Origin: C00003060 sp964502635
GTDB taxonomy: Bacteria > Desulfobacterota > Desulfobacteria > Desulfobacterales > C00003060
Assembly (NCBI GenBank): GCA_964502635.1
Contig: CAZCXI010000051.1
Location: forward strand, 1-21,703
Length of the DNA stretch: 21,703 nt
Direction: 5' to 3'
Positions within the stretch are counted from its first letter, which is position 1; every line of letters starts with the position of its first letter. The notes below the pieces were generated by a model. It searched no databases. It saw nothing but the letters and a program-made list of their open reading frames with translations, and was not told the DNA's origin. Below are positions 1 through 7,615 of this stretch, one piece after another. A program made the translations under genes and the position numbers.

Positions 1-15
1 GCCACTGAACTCTGA

Positions 16-34
16 CCTTGCCCAAAGGGCAAGG
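16..34 (+). terminator. Terminator-like hairpin upstream of the TMTC-like gene
   Basis: A perfect 8-bp stem (CCTTGCCC / GGGCAAGG) encloses an AAA loop and is followed by GTTTCT. The stem is strong, but the T-run is short and interrupted, so termination efficiency is uncertain. It would end a gene lying to the left of the window and separate it from the gene at 110. Confidence 0.5.
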
Positions 35-59
35 GTTTCTATACTGGACTAAAAACCGC

Positions 60-82
60 TTTTCAGTACTACGTGCTGAAAA
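60..82. promoter_or_regulatory. Hairpin or operator-like dyad before the TMTC-like gene
   Basis: TTTTCAGTAC and GTGCTGAAAA pair over 10 positions (one T·G wobble) around a 3-nt TAC loop. It lies 27 nt before the start codon at 110. It could be a second weak terminator, an operator or a 5'-leader hairpin. The sequence alone does not decide between these, and no clear promoter hexamers accompany it. Confidence 0.35.
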
Positions 83-109
83 CATGAAGCTTTCGTCATT
101 GCGAAAACG

Positions 110-1930
110 ATGCTTAGCAAACTGGATTCGATAAGTTATGCTGGAAGTGTAATACTGCTGGTTATTCTGTTGTGGACAGGGATCGTATTCTCCAACTCCA
201 TCAACAACGACTTTATAGCAAGCTGGGATGACAAAATTTATATTCTTGAGAATCCCTACATCAAAGATTTTTCCCTCCAGGGCATTAAGTCAATTTTCAA
301 TTCATTTCATGCTGCAAACTATCATCCCCTCACGACCCTGTCTTGGACTGTTGAATACCGTTTGTTTGGGATCAATCCACGCGTCAACCACATAACCAAT
401 CTTGCGTTTCATCTTCTGAACACCATTCTTGTGTTTCGTCTCATTATTCTCCTAACTCGCAAGGTGGCAGTCTCAGCCATAGTTGCGCTATTCTTTGGCA
501 TACATCCCTTACATGTGGAAGCCGTTTCATTCATTTCTCAGAGGAAGGATGTGTTGTACACGTTTTTCTATCTGGCATCATTGATCAGTTATGTCTATTA
601 CGTCAAAGACGGCAAGAAGACTGGCCTCATTGGATTGTCCCTGGTGTTTTTTCTGCTATCCCTCCTTTCAAAATCTATGGCCGTGACATTACCGGTGATA
701 CTGTTATTATTGGATTATTATCTGGGAAGGCCATTTTCGCGGCGAAATATACTCGAAAAAACCCCATTTTTCCTTTTGTCTCTCGTTTTTGGCATTGTTG
801 CGATACTATCCCAAAGGGCCTTTGGGGCCATTACCGATTTGCCGTCCTTTTCCCTTTTTGAAAGACTGTTTCTCGTAACCCACTCGTTTCTTTTCTACAT
901 TGTTAAGCTTTTCGCACCCGTTAACCTATCGGCCATGTACTGCTATCCGACGAGAAGCGCTGGCGGTACTCTGCCTCTGCAATACTACCTGACACCTGTC
1001 GTCATACTATTTCTGGCCTTGGTCGTTCTGAAATCGGATCGTTTAAGGAAAGACCTGGTTTTTGGAATAGGCTTTTTCCTGATAACGATTTCCCCGGTTT
1101 TACAGGCCATCCCGGTAGGAGCCGCCATCGTTGCAGAACGATATAGTTATGTCCCGTACGTTGGACTTTTTTTCATAATCAGCCAGTTCTCCTTCCGTGT
1201 TTTGGCTGAGACCCGGCAAAATGCCATAGCATTACACATCCTTGTAGTGATTATCTTGGCAGCCTATGCTATGTCTTGTTCAATTGCTACATGGCGGCGA
1301 AACAAAGTGTGGAAGAATAGTTTCACCTTGTGGTCAGATGTAATCAAGAAACATCCGTCCGTCACCGTGGCCTACTATAATCGAGGCGTTGCGAGATTCA
1401 ACACCAAGGACTATCAAGGAGCCATTAGGGACTACAGCAGGGCGATTCAACTGAAACCTGACTATGCTAAGGCGTACAATAATCGGGGAGAAGCAAAAAC
1501 ACATTTGCAGGACTTCGATGGGGCCTTGAATGATCTTGACATGGCCATTGCATTGAATCCGGACTACTCACATGCCTACTATGAACGTGGTAATGTCAAG
1601 CATAGACTTAAAGACTACAGGGGGGCCGCTGATGATTTTAGCAGGACTATTGCGCTGAAGCCTGATCATGTGAACGCATACTTGAAGCGGGCCAATTCAA
1701 AAAGCCGATTAGGAGACTATGAAGGAACCATCAATGATCTAAATAAAGTCATCCAATTGCGTCCTGACGGGGCAACTGCCTACAACAATCGGGGGATTGC
1801 CAAAGCCGTTTTGGGCGATTACAAAAGTGCCATAAACGATTTCAATATGGCCATTCAATTAAAGCCCGATTATCAAGAAGCCTATGACAATCGGCAACGG
1901 GCAACGTCACGCCTAGATCGCCATGAGTAG
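110..1930 (+). CDS. TMTC-like integral membrane protein with C-terminal TPRs (putative GT-C glycosyltransferase)
   Basis: The 606-residue protein has two halves. Residues 1–405 are a multi-span hydrophobic region with the features of bacterial TMTC/PMT-like GT-C proteins: an acidic pair in the first external loop (WDD, D40–D41, followed by a NPYI motif) and the loop motif HPLHVEAV at 132–139 followed by SQRKDVL. Residues about 420–600 hold five 34-residue TPRs plus a partial sixth, each ending near a LKPDY-type motif. GT-C enzymes move sugars from polyprenyl-phosphate donors to periplasmic acceptors, and the TPRs probably bind the acceptor or a partner. Substrate cannot be read from sequence. 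No good ribosome binding site precedes the start at 110, and no better in-frame start was seen. It is separated from the next operon by about 600 bp, so a shared function is not implied. Confidence is high for the family and low for activity. Confidence 0.85.
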   Translation: MLSKLDSISYAGSVILLVILLWTGIVFSNSINNDFIASWDDKIYILENPYIKDFSLQGIKSIFNSFHAANYHPLTTLSWTVEYRLFGINPRVNHITNLAFHLLNTILVFRLIILLTRKVAVSAIVALFFGIHPLHVEAVSFISQRKDVLYTFFYLASLISYVYYVKDGKKTGLIGLSLVFFLLSLLSKSMAVTLPVILLLLDYYLGRPFSRRNILEKTPFFLLSLVFGIVAILSQRAFGAITDLPSFSLFERLFLVTHSFLFYIVKLFAPVNLSAMYCYPTRSAGGTLPLQYYLTPVVILFLALVVLKSDRLRKDLVFGIGFFLITISPVLQAIPVGAAIVAERYSYVPYVGLFFIISQFSFRVLAETRQNAIALHILVVIILAAYAMSCSIATWRRNKVWKNSFTLWSDVIKKHPSVTVAYYNRGVARFNTKDYQGAIRDYSRAIQLKPDYAKAYNNRGEAKTHLQDFDGALNDLDMAIALNPDYSHAYYERGNVKHRLKDYRGAADDFSRTIALKPDHVNAYLKRANSKSRLGDYEGTINDLNKVIQLRPDGATAYNNRGIAKAVLGDYKSAINDFNMAIQLKPDYQEAYDNRQRATSRLDRHE

Positions 1931-2527
1931 TCTGCCCCGGGATCCCAACTTCAGCCCAAATCAGAAACGGGCCACTTTCAGACTGGGACCCTATCTCTGA
2001 AGCAAGGCCGGTTCTGCTGTCAGGAACTGGCGCCACTTCCCTTTCACCGGTTCCTCGGCGGGTAAGTGCCCGGCGGGGCATCGAGGGCGTCGCTATCCGC
2101 AGGCCCTGCCCTACCCTCTGAACATTACTATATGCCATTCGCAAACATGCGCCATTTCCGTTATTCCAGTTGCACGCGGCTGAAAAGGCTTTCAAGCCAA
2201 CTCATCGCAAGTAGCTTAAATACCGTCTTAATTACTTTTTGCCACCATTCGTGACTGCTAATTTGCCGTATTCAAATCACAGTATTGAAATACACTGAGT
2301 CATTCCAGCCCGCGTGATCCTTATCTGCCCGCATCAGTAAGAAGATGCAATTACTCGTGATACAGTCCAATGTGTCAGCCCCACCTGAGTCTTTTTCCAG
2401 TTCGTTGGCACAGAAGTTGATAGTCACGAGCCCCAACCAATCAGCACTCTTCTTCGAACCTTCACAGGATGCTTCATGTCATGTGTTTAATTGCTCATTT
2501 TATTGAACATTAAAAAGGAGGCCGTTT
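1931..2527. other. Intergenic region with a GC-rich patch, no convincing gene
   Basis: This is about 600 bp between the TMTC-like gene and the motor operon. Positions roughly 1935–2130 are clearly richer in G+C than either flank (about two thirds G+C around 2041–2100). They carry short dyads such as CCCCGGG and open frames on both strands, but none has a ribosome binding site or a recognisable protein. The patch may be a fragment of a repeat or a decayed gene. From about 2200 to 2527 the base composition is ordinary and the sequence is presumably the operon leader and promoter region. Confidence 0.5.
2406..2421 (+). promoter_or_regulatory. Weak sigma-54-like (-24/-12) promoter candidate for the motor operon
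   Basis: The sequence TGGCAC-N5-TTGAT fits the sigma-54 pattern TGGCAC-N5-TTGCW with correct GG-to-GN spacing (ten bases between the doublets). The -12 doublet is GA instead of the expected GC, which is a serious defect. It lies about 107 bp before the first start codon of the operon (2528). No matching activator-binding repeats were identified. Confidence 0.25.
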
Positions 2528-3169
2528 ATGTTTACGCTTTTTCAAAGTGGGGGTTTGTTCATGTACGTCATTTTGATGGTGTCCATTGTGGCCCTCGCCC
2601 TGTTCCTGGAACGGGCGAGTTATCTCTACTTTCGCCTCAACCTGAATACGGAGAAATCCTTCAAGAAGGTCCTGTTCTTTGTTGAGAAGTCTAATTATCG
2701 CGGTGCGCTCGACGAGTGTACCCGCATTGCGAAACACCCGCTCGGTCGGATTCTGAAGGCCGGCCTGCTGAAGTCGGACAAGAGGGACAAGGAGATAGAG
2801 CTGGCGATGGAGGAAAAGATATTGAGAGAAATCCCCCAGGTCAAAGCAAGGATCAACTATTTGACCATGTTTGCCAACATCTCAACCTTACTTGGTCTAC
2901 TGGGCACCATCGTCGGTCTGATCACGGCATTTCAAGGCGTCAGCAGTGCTGATGCGGCGATGAAGCAGGAAATTCTGGCCCGCGGTATATCGGTGGCCAT
3001 GTTTACCACAGCCTTCGGGCTCATTGTTGCGATACCGTGTCTCGTAGGATTTTACGTCCTCAATAACAGGGGGGACTACATCATTGATCAACTTGAGGAG
3101 AAGGCACTTGCCCTCTTTAATGTCCTCTCTTCTTTGAAGAGGAATAAGGAACTGCAATGTCAAAACTAG
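2528..3169 (+). CDS. TolQ/ExbB/MotA-family stator protein (AglR-like)
   Basis: This 213-residue inner-membrane protein forms the ion-channel half of a TolQR-type motor. Three membrane segments are visible at about residues 9–27, 115–137 and 152–177. The conserved TM2 motif LLGLLGTIVG (Thr127) and the TM3 motif GISVAMFTTAFGLIVAIP (Thr160–Thr161) are both present; in TolQ and ExbB such threonines line the proton path. A cytoplasmic domain lies between TM1 and TM2, as in the family. A strong AAGGAGG sits 7 nt before the ATG. The stop overlaps the next start by 13 nt. The gene order TolQ–TolR–TolR matches Myxococcus AglR with AglQ and AglS, and the rest of the operon supports a Glt/Nfs-like role rather than classical Tol–Pal or TonB energising. 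Family assignment is secure; the precise orthologue is inferred. Confidence 0.93.
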   Translation: MFTLFQSGGLFMYVILMVSIVALALFLERASYLYFRLNLNTEKSFKKVLFFVEKSNYRGALDECTRIAKHPLGRILKAGLLKSDKRDKEIELAMEEKILREIPQVKARINYLTMFANISTLLGLLGTIVGLITAFQGVSSADAAMKQEILARGISVAMFTTAFGLIVAIPCLVGFYVLNNRGDYIIDQLEEKALALFNVLSSLKRNKELQCQN

Positions 3170-3663
3170 GGCGATATAGAGCACCGACCGGCGAACAGAC
3201 GGATATTGATATGGTCCCTGTAATGAATATGTTCCTGGTGCTTATTCCTTTTTTGCTTATGTCTGTTTCCTTCTTTCACATAAAGGCCATCAACACCTCG
3301 GTGCCTGTCCTCGCTCAGAGTAAAGACGGTGCTGACAAGCAAATCCAGGAAAAGGTGACGGCCATTGTGGAAATCGAACCCACCGGCTTTCATGTATCCG
3401 CCATCTCAGATTCAGTCGGATACGACGTGCTCGACAAATGGGATAGACGCATAGCAAAGGAAGGCAAACAGGCATATCCTCTGAATAGGCTGGTCGCCCA
3501 ACTTAATGAAATGAAAGTCCATTATCCGGCGAGCGATACCCTCATTATCATTCCAGAAGAAAGTATCATATACGACACCATTATTCAGGCCATGGACGTA
3601 GCGCGGTATCACAATAATGACTCATTATTCCCAAACGTGGTCCTGTCCGGCAAACTGGGTTAG
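3157..3663 (+). CDS. TolR/ExbD-family protein 1, with Asn at the usual proton-carrying Asp
   Basis: This 168-residue protein has a short cytoplasmic head, one membrane segment at about 20–42 and a periplasmic domain, the normal ExbD/TolR plan. In TolR and ExbD the membrane segment starts with a P-L-L-D type motif whose Asp carries protons. Here the motif reads VPVMNMFLVL, so residue 24 is Asn (codon AAT). This protein therefore probably cannot relay protons by itself and may be structural or regulatory beside the second TolR. The periplasmic part ends with a region resembling the TolR C-terminus (DTLIIIPEESIIYDTIIQAM). AAGGA lies 6 nt before the ATG, which overlaps the upstream stop, so translation is probably coupled. 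Family is secure; the effect of the Asn is inference. Confidence 0.88.
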   Translation: MSKLGRYRAPTGEQTDIDMVPVMNMFLVLIPFLLMSVSFFHIKAINTSVPVLAQSKDGADKQIQEKVTAIVEIEPTGFHVSAISDSVGYDVLDKWDRRIAKEGKQAYPLNRLVAQLNEMKVHYPASDTLIIIPEESIIYDTIIQAMDVARYHNNDSLFPNVVLSGKLG

Positions 3664-3674
3664 GAGCTTATCTT

Positions 3675-4163
3675 ATGCCCCTTGGTAAAATCAGGAAGGA
3701 ATCTCAGCACTTCGTACCTCCGAGGTTACAAATTACTTCAATGATGGATATGTTTACCATTATTCTCATATTTCTCCTCTTTTCGTTTTCCAACAAGCCG
3801 GAGACCATGACTCTGGACAAAGACTTCAAATTGCCAAAATCAACGGCAGAGCTGGATTATGAGGACAATATCAATCTGGCCTTGTCTCAGACCAGTCTGG
3901 AACTGGGGGGGGAAGTCATCGCCACTGTGAAAAATGGAAGAGTCGTCGGCCTCGACCCTCACAATCTTAAGACTTCCAGGTTGTATGAGCGCTTAAGATC
4001 CAGTCGAGAAAGCGCTGACAAACTCCAGGGCCACGGTAATCCTAAGCAACATATTCTGTTTCTGTGCGATAAGCGTCTTCCCTTCAGGACGATTAACAGT
4101 GTTGTCAAGGCCGCTGCCATGGCGGGATATCCCAACTTTCAATTTGGCGTCCTCAAAAAATAG
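3675..4163 (+). CDS. TolR/ExbD-family protein 2, with the proton-carrying Asp intact
   Basis: This is a 162-residue protein with one membrane segment (about 22–40) and a periplasmic domain. The start of the segment reads ITSMMDMFTIILIFLL, so Asp25 occupies the site that carries protons in TolR and ExbD. This protein is therefore the likely ion-coupled partner of the TolQ-like channel. A C-terminal HILFLCDKRLPFRTINSVV stretch fits the ExbD periplasmic fold, in which residues near the end contact effector proteins. GGAG overlaps the preceding stop codon and lies 8 nt before the ATG. Together with the two preceding genes it forms a three-gene stator set equivalent in composition to Myxococcus AglR/AglQ/AglS. 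By the retained Asp it would correspond to AglQ, whose Asp28 is reported as essential; this match is by inference, not alignment. Confidence 0.9.
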   Translation: MPLGKIRKESQHFVPPRLQITSMMDMFTIILIFLLFSFSNKPETMTLDKDFKLPKSTAELDYEDNINLALSQTSLELGGEVIATVKNGRVVGLDPHNLKTSRLYERLRSSRESADKLQGHGNPKQHILFLCDKRLPFRTINSVVKAAAMAGYPNFQFGVLKK

Positions 4164-4187
4164 AGAGCCCTACAGGTGGATCAGAAT

Positions 4188-4484
4188 ATGAGACGACTTA
4201 TCACTATCCTTACACTCGCATGTCTCGCTATACCCTCGATGACATGTCTGGCTGGCGATACCGCGGCACCCGGAAATAGTAACCACAATGAAGCAACCAA
4301 TGACAGGTTGCTTCGGCGGATCGACTTTGGAAGTTCGTATATCATGGGGCAAACCATCAAGTCAGGCGCGGTTTACCTGTTACGTCGCAAACAAAGCGAG
4401 ATCAAGAGTATGCTCAAACCCAGAAAAGATTTCCGTAAGGAAATCTTGGAGGGTTTCTATGTTCAGAACATGAACACAAACTAA
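4188..4484 (+). CDS. Small exported protein of the motor operon, function unknown
   Basis: The predicted product has 98 residues. A signal peptide covers about residues 1–22 (MRRLITILTLACLAIPSMTC, then LA before GD) with a probable signal peptidase I site; a Cys is present but the residues before it do not make a good lipobox. The mature part is about 75 residues, strongly basic near its end, with the pattern IDFGSSYIMGQTIKSGAVYL followed by an R-K-x-x-x-I-K-S-M stretch and RKDFRKEIL. The clean pattern suggests a conserved periplasmic protein, but I do not recognise a named family. An upstream in-frame GTG at 4176 is possible; ATG at 4188 is preferred because AGGTGGA lies 7 nt before it and the signal peptide then starts normally. 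Its place between stator and FHA genes suggests an accessory periplasmic role. Confidence 0.75.
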   Translation: MRRLITILTLACLAIPSMTCLAGDTAAPGNSNHNEATNDRLLRRIDFGSSYIMGQTIKSGAVYLLRRKQSEIKSMLKPRKDFRKEILEGFYVQNMNTN

Positions 4485-4575
4485 GGGCTTTCGTACAAGG
4501 CCGGGGGGCAGCGCAAGTGCCCTCGGCACAATGGCATAACAGGCAAGAAAATAGCCGGGTTTCAGGATTGTGGCC

Positions 4576-6882
4576 ATGAGGCAAAACGTCAGTCGGACAA
4601 ACGATATCTCTGCTTCCGCTTTACCAAACAAGGAAACCTGGGCTGTGCCGGAAAACGGCCTTGTGGCCCAATTCTTTGTTTTCCGCGGAGATGAGTTTCT
4701 CGGATGGGACTGCTTTAACAAGAAAAGGGTTACCGCAGGAAGTAGTGCAACTGCGGACCTGGTTCTAACCGGTGAAAGTATTGCCGATATTCAAGCAGCG
4801 TTCCGCTTCGACGGTGCGCAGGTAATGGTCTCAAATGAGGATCATGGTCGTGGTCTCCTTGTCAATGGTCAGCCGGTGACCAGGAGGAGCCTCCTGGGGC
4901 CTTTCGATTCGGTGACCATAGGGCCCTATGTTCTCAAAATTAAGCTCAAAAGGCCTATCGACCAGTGTTCAGATATGGAGATATCGGCTTTTGCCGGCCC
5001 GGTTGCCGAAACCGTCGTCTCCGTAGTGAACCTGACCGTCGAGGCCCCGGCGGAAGACCGCACCCGGCTGGTGAGCTCGAGAGAACAGGAGACGCGCTCT
5101 GATCAAGACAGAACAGACGGGAACCGTTACAAGGTCGTATTCAATGGAGAGATTGTTGAGGGCCGGGAGCCCGAAAACGTGAAGCGGCACCTGGCCGTGT
5201 TGTTGAAAACAGATCAAAACAGGCTGGATCGGCTGTTCTCTGCCCCATGCGTGGTCGTCAAGCGGGAGACGGATTACCAGACCGCTCTCAAATACGTCCA
5301 TGTCTTTAAACAAGCTGGGGCAATTTGTGAACTGGAGGACGTGACGGACAGCCAAAACAGCCGCCATGGACTTCCTGCCTCAAGCCCTCTCGTGTGCCAG
5401 TATATCGACGAAGAGGATGACCACGAAGACGACGAAGATATGGAGGCACCGTTTTGCCTGAGGGAGAAGATTGTTCAAGCTACGCAGCAAGGTGATGCAA
5501 ATCAGCGCCAAGGTGAGACGGCGCTTGAGGTAGTCAAATGCAGAAAAGATGATGTCATCGACATTTCTTTTTTGCGGGCAGGGGAGAAATACTACAGAAC
5601 CGACGAGAATGGGCGCTTCCGGCTGGCTCAAAACAAGAAGCCCAACCAGTGCTATTTTTACTTCAACGATCAATTCAGCGGTTCAATCCGAAGCGGCGAT
5701 GGCCCGAGTAAGGATATTGACCACTTATGTGTCAGAGACAACCTGTATCGCAGAAGAAAAAGGATCTACCGAAGCGTTATTCCAACCAACGGCGACGTCA
5801 CCCTCACGGACGGATACTATGATTATGTCCTGCGAAACGTTGTGCGAAGTCAAGAGCCGAGGGTTGGTGAACCTCCCAGGCAAGGGATTCCCTTTCATAA
5901 ACACCTGGTGAAATCCTCAGCAGTTCACGTGCTCCTCCTTCTTTTCCTGACTCTCTTTGTTTCCCTGCCAAGCCCTTCTCCGCGGCGACGGCCCGAGGCG
6001 CGATTTGTCGTCATAGACCAACAACAGCTGCTGGACAGGAAGATGACGCAACTGGCCCCACAGCCCAAGAAGCCAGAAGCAGCTAAAAAGCCGGAAGCCG
6101 CAGAGCCGTTTGACAAGCCGACCAAAATGGCAAGGAAGATGACGCCCCACAGGGCTAGTCGAAAGAGAAAAGCTAGCGTATCACGGTCTCCCCGGGCCGG
6201 AGGAGGGGCCGGAAAAACAGGAAATATATTGAACCGCAATGTCAACGTGAATCATACGGGAATCCTGGGCGCGTTGGGGATAAAGGACGGTGTCGGCTTG
6301 ATGCCCACGGAAGCACTGGCGGCTGTAACGAACCTTGATGCAGTCCGGTCCTCTCGTGGAAGTGAAGCAAATTTCAAGGTAGGAGGTATTGTCGGGAAAC
6401 TGGGCAACTCCAAGATTGAGGTGGCTACAGGCCCTGTCATCAACACCAAAGGCTCGACAGAGGTATTGAGAAGCGCTGGCGTAAGAGGCAAAGGCCGGAT
6501 CGCGGCTTTGGAGAAGGGCAAAACCGGCGAAAAACAAGTCAAGGCAATGGTCACAGCCAGTCTCAACAGGACTGTCCGCGTTCAGGGCGGCATGAGCCGC
6601 CAGGCTGTAAAGAGAGTCATAGATAAGCATCTTGACGAGATCAGTTATTGTTATGAATGTGCTTTGATTTCAGACCCATCAATCATGGGAAAGATGGTCT
6701 TTGAGTGGAGGATCTTGATGTCAGGAAGGGTGGGAGAGGTAAGAATAAAATCTTCCTCTATCCATTCAAGCGAGCTCCATTCATGCCTCAAAGGGGCCAT
6801 AAAATCCTGGCAGTTTCCTAAACCCAGAGGCACGGAAGTGGTCGTTTCGTACCCATTTATTTTTGATATTGTTGGTTTTTAA
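4576..6882 (+). CDS. GltG/AgmX-like bitopic protein: degenerate FHA domain, membrane span, TonB-like C-terminal domain
   Basis: This 768-residue inner-membrane protein probably carries motor force to the periplasm. Domains in order: a degenerate FHA-like fold at about 25–127; a module at about 185–255 with PENVKRHLAVLLK and RLFSAPCVVVK, a type seen in many proteobacterial membrane proteins; an acidic stretch near 277–288; a cytoplasmic basic region to about 445; one membrane segment at about 448–465; a Pro/Ala/Lys-rich periplasmic linker (about 495–520); a Gly-rich region; and an AgmX/PglI-type TonB-like domain at about 670–768 with a CYECAL motif and an SSELHSCLKGAIKSWQFP segment. Key FHA phosphothreonine-binding residues (GR, SxxH) are replaced, so phosphopeptide binding is doubtful. 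AGGA sits 8 nt before ATG 4576; a GTG at 4570 is the alternative. The architecture matches Myxococcus GltG and the Nfs counterpart NfsG, consistent with coupling to the TolQR motor beside it. Confidence 0.88.
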   Translation: MRQNVSRTNDISASALPNKETWAVPENGLVAQFFVFRGDEFLGWDCFNKKRVTAGSSATADLVLTGESIADIQAAFRFDGAQVMVSNEDHGRGLLVNGQPVTRRSLLGPFDSVTIGPYVLKIKLKRPIDQCSDMEISAFAGPVAETVVSVVNLTVEAPAEDRTRLVSSREQETRSDQDRTDGNRYKVVFNGEIVEGREPENVKRHLAVLLKTDQNRLDRLFSAPCVVVKRETDYQTALKYVHVFKQAGAICELEDVTDSQNSRHGLPASSPLVCQYIDEEDDHEDDEDMEAPFCLREKIVQATQQGDANQRQGETALEVVKCRKDDVIDISFLRAGEKYYRTDENGRFRLAQNKKPNQCYFYFNDQFSGSIRSGDGPSKDIDHLCVRDNLYRRRKRIYRSVIPTNGDVTLTDGYYDYVLRNVVRSQEPRVGEPPRQGIPFHKHLVKSSAVHVLLLLFLTLFVSLPSPSPRRRPEARFVVIDQQQLLDRKMTQLAPQPKKPEAAKKPEAAEPFDKPTKMARKMTPHRASRKRKASVSRSPRAGGGAGKTGNILNRNVNVNHTGILGALGIKDGVGLMPTEALAAVTNLDAVRSSRGSEANFKVGGIVGKLGNSKIEVATGPVINTKGSTEVLRSAGVRGKGRIAALEKGKTGEKQVKAMVTASLNRTVRVQGGMSRQAVKRVIDKHLDEISYCYECALISDPSIMGKMVFEWRILMSGRVGEVRIKSSSIHSSELHSCLKGAIKSWQFPKPRGTEVVVSYPFIFDIVGF

Positions 6883-6895
6883 GGAGTGTAAGCCC

Positions 6896-7615
6896 ATGAA
6901 AAAGTTATCTCTTTCGTCACTGATGGTCTTTCTTACGTTTTGCTATGTCAACACCGGACTCTGTTGGAATCTGGACGCCGAGGAGCATGTGAAGGCGATT
7001 CAAGACAGGATCTATTACCGCAGCCACGAAATCGGGCTGAACCTCGGCTACATCCCCGATGATGATTTCTACCACGTCTTTCCTGCCGGGCTCAGCTACA
7101 CCTACAACTTTAATGACTATCTGTCATGGGAGGTTGTAAGGGCTCAATGGGCCATTAACACCGACAAGGACCTAAAGGACAACCTTGAAGAGAATTTTGG
7201 TGTTACCCCCCAGGAATTCAGTGAGCCAAAATATTTTATTTATAGTCACCTCATGTTCAAACCGTCATATGGCAAAGATGCCCTCTGGAATCAACGTGTC
7301 ATTAATCATGAGACCTACCTATTCCTGGGCGGCGGCATGGTCAATTATGAACGGGACTATAGCTATGGAAGCTCCGATTTAGAGAACGCACCATCCCTCA
7401 GTTTTGGCATTGGGCGAAAATATTTCTTGAATCAGAACCTGTGTCTGAACCTTGAGGTTCGCGATATCGTCACTTTCAGGGAAAACGACACAGAAAACAA
7501 TATATGGTTCGGCCTCACTTTCGGATTTCGTTTTAACTTGTCACCAAGAGAAACGGATCGGGACTCGACGGTGGAGACCTTGAATCACTATTTGAAAGAT
7601 GGCGACAATGAATAG
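6896..7615 (+). CDS. Outer-membrane beta-barrel protein of the Glt/Nfs-like complex
   Basis: The product has 239 residues with a signal peptide (about 1–24, MKKLSLSSLMVFLTFCYV...). A conserved region follows, beginning NLDAEEHVKAIQDRIYYR, then alternating amphipathic strands such as EIGLNLGYIP, GLSYTYNFNDYLSWEVV and a final WFGLTFGFRFNL, as expected of a small barrel of about eight strands. It looks like the myxobacterial-type outer-membrane beta-barrel family (TIGR04565-like) that includes Glt and Nfs barrels. A hydrophilic tail of about 25 residues follows the last strand. AAGGAG lies 9 nt before ATG 6896; an upstream in-frame start at 6863 would place extra residues before the signal peptide and is rejected. 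The stop lies inside the next gene. Likely role: outer-membrane anchor or channel of the machine. Confidence 0.82.
   Translation: MKKLSLSSLMVFLTFCYVNTGLCWNLDAEEHVKAIQDRIYYRSHEIGLNLGYIPDDDFYHVFPAGLSYTYNFNDYLSWEVVRAQWAINTDKDLKDNLEENFGVTPQEFSEPKYFIYSHLMFKPSYGKDALWNQRVINHETYLFLGGGMVNYERDYSYGSSDLENAPSLSFGIGRKYFLNQNLCLNLEVRDIVTFRENDTENNIWFGLTFGFRFNLSPRETDRDSTVETLNHYLKDGDNE

Noticed and set aside
1842..2195. 117-codon - strand frame across the end of the TMTC-like gene and the GC-rich patch
   Set aside because: It overlaps the confident TPR coding region, has no ribosome binding site and shows no recognisable domain; high G+C alone explains the long frame.
2528..4163. Classical Tol–Pal or TonB–ExbBD system
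   Set aside because: No TolA, TolB, Pal or TonB receptor genes follow; instead a GltG-like protein, barrel and TPR proteins do, and there are two TolR genes as in Agl-type motors.
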